From Aromatoleum tolulyticum (GTDB lineage Bacteria > Pseudomonadota > Gammaproteobacteria > Burkholderiales > Rhodocyclaceae): 64,000 nt of DNA. Below are positions 18,179 through 25,964 of the stretch, piece after piece. The position numbers were made by a program, and so were the translations under genes. Each line of letters begins with the position of its first letter. Position 1 is the first letter of the stretch. The stretch lies in the NCBI RefSeq assembly GCF_900156155.1, contig NZ_FTMD01000007.1, forward strand, positions 124,001 to 188,000, read 5' to 3'. Below the pieces are notes generated by a model. That model worked only from the letters and a program-made list of their open reading frames with translations, was not told the DNA's origin and did no database searches.

Positions 18179-19204
18179 ATGACCCGCATTATATTCCCTC
18201 TCCTCTTCAGCGTTGCGACCCTTCTCGGCGCGCCCGCGCTCGCGGCACCTGCCGCCATCGCCGACAACGCCCCCGACAGCCACACCGTCGTGCGCGGCGA
18301 CACGCTGTGGGGAATTTCGGGCAAGTTCCTCAAGGAACCCTGGCGCTGGCCCGAAGTGTGGCGCCTCAATCGCGACCAGATCCGCAACCCGCACCTGATC
18401 TATCCCGGCCAGATCATCGTGCTCGACCGCAGCGGCCCCTACCTGTCGATCGGCCGCCGCGTCGGCGACCAGAGGCTGCAGCCGCAGGTCTATCACGAAG
18501 ACCTCAAGGACGCCGTCACCAGCATCCCGATGCAGGACATCGAGCCCTTCCTGACCAAGCCGCTGGTCGTCGACGAGGCACGTCTGGCCGACGCCGGCAC
18601 CGTGGTCGCGACGGAGACGAGCCGCGTCTTCATGGGCCCCGGCGACACGATCTTCGCCAAGAACGTCAAGGACGACCAGAAGGTGTGGCAGGTGCTGCGT
18701 CCGGCCAAGCCGCTCACCGACCCGGTCACCAAGGAAGTGCTCGGCTACGAGGCCGCCTTCCTCGGCAGCGCGCGCGTCACCGAGCAGGGCACACCCGCCA
18801 CGCTCGAGATCATCAGCGCGGTCGAGGAGATCGGCACCGGCGACCGCCTGGTCGTCAGCGACAAGCCCGAGATCTTCTCGTACATGCCGCATGCGCCGCA
18901 GAACGAGGTCGCCGGCCGCCTGATCGGCATCTACCGCGGCGTCGCCGAAACCGGCCGCAACCACGTCGTGACGCTCGGCGTCGGCGCGCGCGAAGGCATC
19001 GAGCGCGGCCATGTGCTCGCGCTGCACCGCAACCGCGGCTCGGTCGTGTACAAGGACGACGACGGCAACAAGGAAACCTACGACCTGCCCGAGAAGCGCT
19101 ACGGCCTCGTCTTCGTGTTCCGCGTGTTCGACCGCGTCTCCTACGCGCTGGTGATGGAGACCGACGGCCAGGTCGCGGTCGGCGACAGCGTGCGCAGACC
19201 CTGA
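18179..19204 (+). CDS. Secreted LysM peptidoglycan-binding protein
   Basis: A 341-residue exported protein. A signal peptide (MTRIIFPLLFSVATLLGAPALA) is followed by one LysM domain at about 34-85 (HTVVRGDTLWGISGKFL...NPHLIYPGQIIVLD). The long C-terminal part has no obvious catalytic motif and resembles the LysM proteins encoded next to dprA in many betaproteobacteria. It ends 11 bases before the dprA GTG start, so the two probably share a transcript. The conserved neighbourhood def-fmt / LysM-dprA-smg-topB is typical for the class. Confidence 0.93.
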   Translation: MTRIIFPLLFSVATLLGAPALAAPAAIADNAPDSHTVVRGDTLWGISGKFLKEPWRWPEVWRLNRDQIRNPHLIYPGQIIVLDRSGPYLSIGRRVGDQRLQPQVYHEDLKDAVTSIPMQDIEPFLTKPLVVDEARLADAGTVVATETSRVFMGPGDTIFAKNVKDDQKVWQVLRPAKPLTDPVTKEVLGYEAAFLGSARVTEQGTPATLEIISAVEEIGTGDRLVVSDKPEIFSYMPHAPQNEVAGRLIGIYRGVAETGRNHVVTLGVGAREGIERGHVLALHRNRGSVVYKDDDGNKETYDLPEKRYGLVFVFRVFDRVSYALVMETDGQVAVGDSVRRP

Positions 19205-19215
19205 CGGACCCAAGT

Positions 19216-20379
19216 GTGGAGGACGATCTCGCCGCCTGGCTGCGGCTGACCCTCCTCCCCGGCATCGGCCCCGAACGCCAGCGCAGCCTGCTCGCGGCGT
19301 TCGGACTACCCGGGCAAGTCTTCGCCGCCGGGCGCAGTGCGATCACCGCGGTGGCCGGCGCAGATACCGCCGACCTCCTCTTCGCCGCGCCCGACGAGGC
19401 GCGCATCGCCGCAGCCCTCGCGTGGGCCGCGGAACCGGACAACCACATCCTCACCCTCGGCGACGCCGCCTATCCGCGCGGCCTGCTCGAGATCCCCGAT
19501 CCGCCGGTACTGCTGTACGTGAAGGGCGATCCGGCGCTGCTCGCCGGCACCGCGCTGGCGATCGTCGGCGCCCGCTCCGCAACGCCGGGCGGCGTCGCGA
19601 ACGCCCAGGCCTTCGCGGAACATCTCGCCGGCGCCGGCCTCACGATCGTCAGCGGGCTCGCGCTCGGCATCGACGCCGCGGCCCACCGCGGTGCGCTCGA
19701 CCACGCCGACGGCAAGACCGTGGCGGTCATCGGTACCGGAGCCGACCGCGTCTATCCCGCCCGCCACCAGGCGCTCGCGCGCGAAATCGCCCGGCGCGGC
19801 GCCATCGTCAGCGAACTGCCGCTCGGCACTCCCGCGCTGCCGCACAACTTCCCGCGCCGCAACCGCCTCATCGCCGGACTCGCGCGCGGCGTGCTGGTCG
19901 TCGAGGCAGCGATCGGCAGCGGCTCGCTGATCACCGCGCGGCTCGCGTCCGAGTGCGGGCGCGAGGTGTTCGCGATCCCCGGCTCCATCCATTCGCCGCT
20001 CGCACGCGGCTGCCACCGCCTGATCCGCGACGGCGCCAAGCTGGTCGAGACCGCCGCCGACGTCCTCGACGAACTGGCGTGGGGCCGGCCGGCGGGCGCG
20101 CCGACGAATGCGCGGCCGGCGGCTACCGCGAACCCGACACGCGGACGCAAACGCGGCGCGGCCGGCGACCCGGCGCCGCTCTTCGCGCCGCCCCCCACCG
20201 CCGAAGCGCCTCCCGAGCAGGCCGCGGTACTCGCCGCACTGGGCCACGATCCGCTGGACATCGACACGCTGGCCGCGCGCAGCGGCTTGACGCTCGATGC
20301 GCTCTACGCCATTCTGCTGGCACTGGAGCTCGACGGGCGGATCAGCCGACTCCCCGGCGGGCGCTTCCAGCGCCATTGA
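19216..20379 (+). CDS. dprA: DNA-processing protein DprA
   Basis: A 387-residue protein that loads RecA on incoming single-stranded DNA during natural transformation. The Rossmann core (about 85-290) has AIVGARSATPGG, SGLALGIDAAAHRGAL and PRRNRLIAGLARGVLVVEA. A C-terminal winged-helix domain (about 315-387) follows an Ala/Pro linker. The only suitable start after the LysM stop is the GTG at 19216. Length is standard for the long proteobacterial form. Confidence 0.95.
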   Translation: MEDDLAAWLRLTLLPGIGPERQRSLLAAFGLPGQVFAAGRSAITAVAGADTADLLFAAPDEARIAAALAWAAEPDNHILTLGDAAYPRGLLEIPDPPVLLYVKGDPALLAGTALAIVGARSATPGGVANAQAFAEHLAGAGLTIVSGLALGIDAAAHRGALDHADGKTVAVIGTGADRVYPARHQALAREIARRGAIVSELPLGTPALPHNFPRRNRLIAGLARGVLVVEAAIGSGSLITARLASECGREVFAIPGSIHSPLARGCHRLIRDGAKLVETAADVLDELAWGRPAGAPTNARPAATANPTRGRKRGAAGDPAPLFAPPPTAEAPPEQAAVLAALGHDPLDIDTLAARSGLTLDALYAILLALELDGRISRLPGGRFQRH

Positions 20380-20395
20380 CTGACGGTGTGCCGCC

Positions 20396-20863
20396 ATGTT
20401 CGACATTTTTGTATACCTCTTCGAGAACTACGTTCACGCCGCCGCCTGCCCCGAAATCGACCAGCTCGCCCGCAAGCTTTCGGCAGCCGGTTTCGAGGAG
20501 GATGAAATCACCGAGGCGCTCGACTGGCTCTCGGGCCTGCGCAGCATTTCCGACGCCTCGCCGCTCGCGATGACGCCCGCAGCAGGCGCCTTCCGCGTGT
20601 ATGCGGCCGAGGAAGAGGCGCGGCTGAGCACCGAGTGCCGCGGCTTCCTCGCCTTCCTGGAGAATGCCGGAGCCCTCGACGCCGGAACGCGCGAGATCAT
20701 CATCGAGCGCACGCTGGCGTTGAACGGCGTCACGGCCAGCCTCGCCCGGCTCAAGGTGATCGTGCTGATGGTGTTGTGGCAGCGCGAGCTGCCGCTCGAC
20801 AGCCTGATCGTCGACGAACTGCTCGGGGAAGAGGCGGAAGAAGGCGCGCTCGCAAAGCACTAG
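20396..20863 (+). CDS. smg: Smg family protein (DUF494)
   Basis: A 155-residue small acidic helical protein beginning MFDIFVYLFENY, the diagnostic DUF494/Smg start, with ITEALDWLSGL and a C-terminal LPLDSLIVDELL. It lies directly between dprA and topB, the conserved location in beta- and gammaproteobacteria. The biochemical role is not established. Confidence 0.94.
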   Translation: MFDIFVYLFENYVHAAACPEIDQLARKLSAAGFEEDEITEALDWLSGLRSISDASPLAMTPAAGAFRVYAAEEEARLSTECRGFLAFLENAGALDAGTREIIIERTLALNGVTASLARLKVIVLMVLWQRELPLDSLIVDELLGEEAEEGALAKH

Positions 20864-21013
20864 TGTCCCGAGTTGCAAGTGCGTCGAATGCACTGACCGG
20901 GACAACTGGCGCATCCGCGGCGCTTGCACCCTTGACTGCGGCCTGCTTATCATGCGCCGCTCGATCACCCCATACACGAAAACCGACAGGGTTTTCCAAG
21001 GCGGCCAAGCGGC

Positions 21014-23608
21014 ATGAGCAAGCAACTGATCATCGCGGAGAAACCTTCGGTCGCGCAGGACATCGCCCGCGCGCTGGGCGGCTTCACGAAGGAAAAGGAC
21101 TACTTCGAGTCCGACGAGTACGTGCTCTCATCGGCCGTCGGCCACCTGCTCGAACTGGTGGTGCCCGACGAGTACGAGGTCAAGCGCGGCAAATGGACTT
21201 TTGCCCACCTGCCGGTGATCCCGCCGCAGTTCGCGCTGAAACCGATCGAGAAGACCGATGACCGCCTCAAGCTGCTGACGCGGCTGATCAAGCGCAAGGA
21301 CGTCACCGGCCTGATCAACGCGTGTGACGCGGGGCGCGAAGGCGAGCTGATCTTCAATTTCATCGCGCAGCACGCCAAGAGCGACAAGCCGGTGCGCCGG
21401 CTGTGGCTGCAGTCGATGACGGCGACGGCGATCCGCGACGGATTCACCCACCTGCGCTCGGCGCAGGAGGTCGAGGGCCTGCGTTCGGCGGCGGTGTGCC
21501 GCGCCGAGAGCGACTGGCTGATCGGCATCAACGGCACACGCGCGATGACCGCGTTCAATTCCAAGACCGGCGGCTTCCACCTCACCACGGTCGGGCGCGT
21601 GCAGACGCCGACGCTCGCCATCGTGGTCGAGCGTGAACAGAAGATCCGCCAGTTCAAGCCGCGCGACTACTGGGAACTGGAAGCCTCCTTCGGCTGCCAG
21701 GCCGGCAGCTACGCGGGACGCTGGTTCGACGAGAAGTTCAAGAAGCCCGAGGGCGATGAGCACGCGACCGCCTTCCGCCTGTGGGACAAGGCGCGCGCCG
21801 AGGCGATCAAGGCGAAGTGCGACGGCAAGCCGGGCACCGTGACGGAGGAGTCCAAACCGTCGACGCAGCTCTCGCCGCTGCTGTTCGACCTCACCAGCCT
21901 GCAGCGCGAGGCCAACGGCCGCTTCGGCTTCTCGGCGCGCGTGACGCTGCAGATCGCCCAGGCGCTGTACGAAAAGCACAAGGCGCTGACCTATCCGCGT
22001 ACCGATGCGCGCGCGCTGCCCGAGGACTACCTCGGCACCGTCAAGGACGTGATGCGCGCGCTGCCCGACGACTACGCGCCGTTCGCGAACGAGATCGCGA
22101 AGCAGGGCTGGGTGAAGCCCAACAAGCGCATCTTCAACAACGCCAAGATCTCCGACCACTTCGCGATCATCCCGACCGGCACCGTGCCGAAGAGCCTGTC
22201 GGAAGCCGAGCACAAGATCTACGACCTGGTCACGCGGCGCTTCCTGTCGGTGTTCTACCCGGCGGCCGAATACCGCATCACGACGCGCATCACGCGCGTC
22301 GAGAACGAGGCCTTCAAGACCGAGGGCAAGGTGCTCGTGAATTCGGGCTGGCTTGCCGTGTACGGCAAGGAGGCGGTCAAGGAAGACGAGGATGGCAGCG
22401 GCGGGGGCGCGCAGCTGTGCGCGGTGCAGCCGAACGAGACCGTGTCGACCGACGACATCCTCGTGAAGTCGCTCGTGACCAAGCCGCCCGCACGCTACAA
22501 CGAAGCGACCCTGCTGTCGGCGATGGAAGGCGCGGGCAAGATGGTCGACGACGAGGAGCTGCGCGCGGCGATGGCCGAACGCGGCCTCGGCACGCCGGCG
22601 ACGCGCGCGCAGATCATCGAGGGCCTGATCGCCGAGCAGTACATCCACCGCGAGGGGCGCGAACTGATCCCCAGCGCGAAGGCCTTCTCGCTCATCACGC
22701 TGCTGAAGGGCCTCGACGTTTCCGCGCTGACTTCGCCGGAGCTGACCGGCGAATGGGAGCACAAGCTCGCGCAGATGGAGCGCGGCCAGCTGTCGCGCCC
22801 CGAGTTCATGCGCGAGATCGCCGAGATGGCGCGCGAAGTCGTGGAGCGCGCCAAGCGCTTCGAGTCCGACACGGTGCCGGGCGACTTCGTCACGCTGTCG
22901 ACGCGGTGCCCGAAGTGCGGCGGCGTGGTGAAGGAGAACTACAAGAAGTTCGCGTGCCAGGCCTGCGACTGGAGCGCGTGGAAGATCGTCGCCGGGCGCC
23001 AGTTCGAAATCCACGAGATCGAGACGCTGCTGCGCGAGGGCAGGGTCGGACCGCTGATGGGCTTCCGCAGCAAGATGGGACGGCTCTTCAACGCCGAGAT
23101 CCGACTCAACGACGACAAGCAGCCCGAGTTCGATTTCGGCCAGCCCAAGGACGACGGCGAGGGCGCTGAACCGGTCGATTTCTCCGGCCAGGAGCCGCTG
23201 GGCGCATGCCCGAAGTGTGCGTCGCCGGTGTACGAGCACGGCATGGCCTATGTGTGCGCGAAGTCGGTGGGGCCGGAGAAGTCCTGCGATTTCCGCTCGG
23301 GCAAGGTGATCCTGCAGCAGCCGGTGGAGCGCGAGCAGATGACCAAGCTGCTCGCCGACGGCCGCACCGACCTGCTCAAGGGGTTCGTGTCGACGCGCAC
23401 CAAGCGCAAGTTCTCGGCCTTCCTCGTGCGCGGCGCGGACGGCAAGGTGGGCTTCGAGTTCGAGCCCAAGACACCCAAGGCCGGCGCGAAGGCCAAGGCG
23501 GGCGACGGCGCCGGCAAGGAAGGCGCGGCGGCCGAGACGGCCGAAAAGGCCGAGAAGGCCAAACCGGCAGCGCGCAAGACCAGCCCGCGGGCGCGCAAGG
23601 AAGCCTGA
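21014..23608 (+). CDS. topB: DNA topoisomerase III
   Basis: An 864-residue type IA topoisomerase that decatenates DNA. The N-terminal Toprim domain starts MSKQLIIAEKPSVAQDIARALGG and includes DAGREGELIF. The catalytic Tyr is residue 327 (LTYPRTD). Two C-terminal zinc-ribbon-like segments follow (CPKCGGVVKENYKKFACQAC and CPKCASPVYEHGMAYVC), then a Lys/Ala-rich tail from about 820. Length is longer than E. coli TopB (653) because of the C-terminal repeats and tail, which is common in betaproteobacteria. Confidence 0.97.
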   Translation: MSKQLIIAEKPSVAQDIARALGGFTKEKDYFESDEYVLSSAVGHLLELVVPDEYEVKRGKWTFAHLPVIPPQFALKPIEKTDDRLKLLTRLIKRKDVTGLINACDAGREGELIFNFIAQHAKSDKPVRRLWLQSMTATAIRDGFTHLRSAQEVEGLRSAAVCRAESDWLIGINGTRAMTAFNSKTGGFHLTTVGRVQTPTLAIVVEREQKIRQFKPRDYWELEASFGCQAGSYAGRWFDEKFKKPEGDEHATAFRLWDKARAEAIKAKCDGKPGTVTEESKPSTQLSPLLFDLTSLQREANGRFGFSARVTLQIAQALYEKHKALTYPRTDARALPEDYLGTVKDVMRALPDDYAPFANEIAKQGWVKPNKRIFNNAKISDHFAIIPTGTVPKSLSEAEHKIYDLVTRRFLSVFYPAAEYRITTRITRVENEAFKTEGKVLVNSGWLAVYGKEAVKEDEDGSGGGAQLCAVQPNETVSTDDILVKSLVTKPPARYNEATLLSAMEGAGKMVDDEELRAAMAERGLGTPATRAQIIEGLIAEQYIHREGRELIPSAKAFSLITLLKGLDVSALTSPELTGEWEHKLAQMERGQLSRPEFMREIAEMAREVVERAKRFESDTVPGDFVTLSTRCPKCGGVVKENYKKFACQACDWSAWKIVAGRQFEIHEIETLLREGRVGPLMGFRSKMGRLFNAEIRLNDDKQPEFDFGQPKDDGEGAEPVDFSGQEPLGACPKCASPVYEHGMAYVCAKSVGPEKSCDFRSGKVILQQPVEREQMTKLLADGRTDLLKGFVSTRTKRKFSAFLVRGADGKVGFEFEPKTPKAGAKAKAGDGAGKEGAAAETAEKAEKAKPAARKTSPRARKEA

Positions 23609-23621
23609 GCCGGGTCGCGCT

Positions 23622-24770
23622 TCAGCGCGCGACGCGGCTGAGCAGGCTGCCGCTCTCGCCGGCAGGATCGCCGACCAGCGCGAAGCCGCGCAGGGCCCCC
23701 GTACGGTCGTGGAACAGCGCGCGCACGCCGCGGGCGGTGGCCGATTCGTGCCATTCGCCGGCGACCGGCGGCGGTTTGCAGATCGCGACCGCGCAGCACT
23801 CCAGGTTCAGGCGCCGGACGCGCGCCTTCCAGCGCATGCGTGCGCCGTGTCCCGCGAGCACGTCGGCAAGCACCTGCGCGCAGGAATCGATGTCTTCGCC
23901 GAACTCGAACACACGCCCCTCGAATTCCGCGCAGCCACCCACGGCGTGAATCGCCTCGGCCGAGGTGCGCAGGGCGGCATCGACGACGATGCCTGCCGCG
24001 ACGTCCAGCCCCGCGGCCCGCGCGAGCTGCACGCGCGGCCGGGTGCCCAGCGCGGCGACGACCACATCGACGGCGAGCGGCTTGCCGCCGAGCATCGTGA
24101 CGTGCAGTTCGTCCATGCCCTGGTCGATGCGCTGCACGCCGTCCTCGGTGCGGATGCGCACCCCGGCGGCGGCCAGTGCGTCGGCGATGCGTTCGGCACA
24201 CAGGGTGGGTACGCTGCCGCCCAGCAGGTGCGGGTCCGACTCCAGCAGGGTCACCTCGCAGCCGCCGCGCTTCAGGCTTTCCGCCAGCTCGCAGCCGGGG
24301 ACGCCGCCGCCGACGACGGCGACACGCCCGCGCCCCGCGAGTTCGGAACGCAGATAGGCGTACTCGGCGAGGCTGCCGACGGTGAGGACGGACGCGGCAC
24401 CGCTGCCGCGCACGTTCGCCGGCCTGAGCGATTCCACGCCGGTCGCAAGCACCAGCTGCGACCAGATCTGCTCGGGCTGCGCGGGGTTGTCGGTGCGCAG
24501 CACGCGGCTTGCCGGATCGATCGCGAGCACGCGGCGGTGCGGTGTGATCGTGGCCTCGAAGCGGTAGGCCATCTGTTCGGCGGTCGCGATCACCAGCTCG
24601 TCCGCGTCACGCCGGTGCGCGAGGCCCGCCGGGAACTGGTCCTTGGCGTAGGCCGAGGCCTCGCCCGCGCCGATCAGGTGGATCTCGCGGTGACGGTCGC
24701 GCTGGCGCAGCGCGCGCAACAGCGCGTAGCCGGCAAAACCGGTACCGACGATCACGAGCGGTGCATCCAC
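23622..24770 (-). CDS. FAD/NAD(P)H-dependent oxidoreductase, rubredoxin-reductase/NorW type
   Basis: A 382-residue flavoprotein. The FAD-binding start is APLVIVGTGFAGYALLRALR, the NAD site is RVAVVGGGVPGCELAESL (about residues 150-167), and a C-terminal rubredoxin-reductase-like domain follows. The GTG at 24770 is preferred because AGGGGGTG precedes it; TTG 24788 is also open. The usual FAD-contact motif (GD-x-A/C near residue 280) reads VGGCAEF here, with Gly in place of the conserved Asp. The electron acceptor is not encoded nearby. It is transcribed downstream of oxyR and may be under its control. Confidence 0.88.
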   Translation of the reverse strand: MDAPLVIVGTGFAGYALLRALRQRDRHREIHLIGAGEASAYAKDQFPAGLAHRRDADELVIATAEQMAYRFEATITPHRRVLAIDPASRVLRTDNPAQPEQIWSQLVLATGVESLRPANVRGSGAASVLTVGSLAEYAYLRSELAGRGRVAVVGGGVPGCELAESLKRGGCEVTLLESDPHLLGGSVPTLCAERIADALAAAGVRIRTEDGVQRIDQGMDELHVTMLGGKPLAVDVVVAALGTRPRVQLARAAGLDVAAGIVVDAALRTSAEAIHAVGGCAEFEGRVFEFGEDIDSCAQVLADVLAGHGARMRWKARVRRLNLECCAVAICKPPPVAGEWHESATARGVRALFHDRTGALRGFALVGDPAGESGSLLSRVAR

Positions 24771-24877
24771 GGCGCACCCCCTGCACAAGGCATGATTTCA
24801 ACCTAGCCGCCAACGCGCGGGACGGCGCGGCAATCGTTCACGCCGGCCTGCGCCGGCAGGCGTGCTTCAGGTCTACC

Positions 24878-25816
24878 TTAGGCAATCTCCAGCGGCGCCA
24901 CACGGCCGATCGGGCGCACGCCGGGCAGGTCGCTCTCGAGGATGGCGGTGCGCAGGACGTCGATCGCGCCGCTGCGCGGGTAGGTGACGCGCCACGCGAG
25001 CGCGACGCGGCGCGAGGGCTCGGGGTCGGAGAAGGGACGCACCGCGACCAGCGCGTTCTGCGTCGGCAGGTCGTCCGCGGCGGTGCTGGGCAGCACCGTG
25101 ACGCCGAGGCCGGTCGCGACCATGTGGCGGATCGTCTCCAGCGAGCTGCCTTCCAGCGTGCGTTGCAGGCCGCTGACGTTGCGGCAGTGCGGACACACTT
25201 CGAGCACCTGGTCGCGGAAGCAGTTGCCGGCGCCGAGCAGCAGCAGCTGGTCGTCGGCGAGCTTTTCGGGGTCGATGTGCGCGAGCGCCGTCCACGGGTG
25301 CGTCGCGGGTATCAGCACGCGGAAGGGTTCGTCATACACGGGCTGGGCGACGATGCCCGCTTCGTCGAAGGGCAGCGACAGCACGATGACGTCGAGTTCG
25401 CCGCGCTTGAGCGCCTCGAGGAGCCGCGTCGTGTAGTTTTCGTGGATGATCAGCGGCATGCGCGGCGCGAGCTTGTGCACGCGCGGGATCAGGCGCGGCA
25501 GCAGGTAGGGCGCGATGGTGTAGATCACTCCCAGGCGCAGCGGTCCGGACAGCGGATCCTTGCCGGCAGCGGCGATCTCCGGGATCTGCGCCGCCTCCAT
25601 CAGCACCTTCTCGGCCTGGGCGACGATACGCTGGCCGGTGGAGGTGATCTTGACCTCGGTCGCGCTGCGCTCGAACAGCTGCACGCCGAGCTCGTCCTCG
25701 ACCTTCTTGATCGCGACCGAAAGCGTGGGCTGGCTGACATGGCACTTCTCGGCCGCGCGACCGAAGTGGCGCTCGTGGGCGAGGGCGATGAGGTAGCGGA
25801 GATCGGTGAGGGTCAT
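24878..25816 (-). CDS. oxyR: Hydrogen peroxide-responsive LysR regulator OxyR
   Basis: A 312-residue regulator. The N-terminal LysR winged helix is MTLTDLRYLIALAHERHFGRAAEKCHVSQPTLS. The redox cysteines Cys199 and Cys208 in GAGNCFRDQVLEVCPHC match E. coli OxyR numbering exactly, which supports the assignment over a generic LysR. ATG 25816 gives the canonical N-terminus. It is divergent from the TonB-receptor gene across a 148-base gap and 107 bases upstream of the FAD oxidoreductase gene on the same strand. Confidence 0.94.
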   Translation of the reverse strand: MTLTDLRYLIALAHERHFGRAAEKCHVSQPTLSVAIKKVEDELGVQLFERSATEVKITSTGQRIVAQAEKVLMEAAQIPEIAAAGKDPLSGPLRLGVIYTIAPYLLPRLIPRVHKLAPRMPLIIHENYTTRLLEALKRGELDVIVLSLPFDEAGIVAQPVYDEPFRVLIPATHPWTALAHIDPEKLADDQLLLLGAGNCFRDQVLEVCPHCRNVSGLQRTLEGSSLETIRHMVATGLGVTVLPSTAADDLPTQNALVAVRPFSDPEPSRRVALAWRVTYPRSGAIDVLRTAILESDLPGVRPIGRVAPLEIA

Positions 25817-25964
25817 GGGGGTGCGCTGGGCGATGGCATGCGTCGAAGATGTTACTCCGCATGGGCACATCGGGACACCTCCGGCAACCGGCCGAGTGCC
25901 GCTGCCCTTATACTTCGATTTGTGCCAATGTCCCGCGGGGCGGGGCTTCAAACAATAACGATCT

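Noticed and set aside
18019-19215. Long open frame upstream of dprA continuing its frame through the LysM gene
   Set aside because: Out-of-frame reading of the LysM gene; only the part from GTG 19216 matches DprA.
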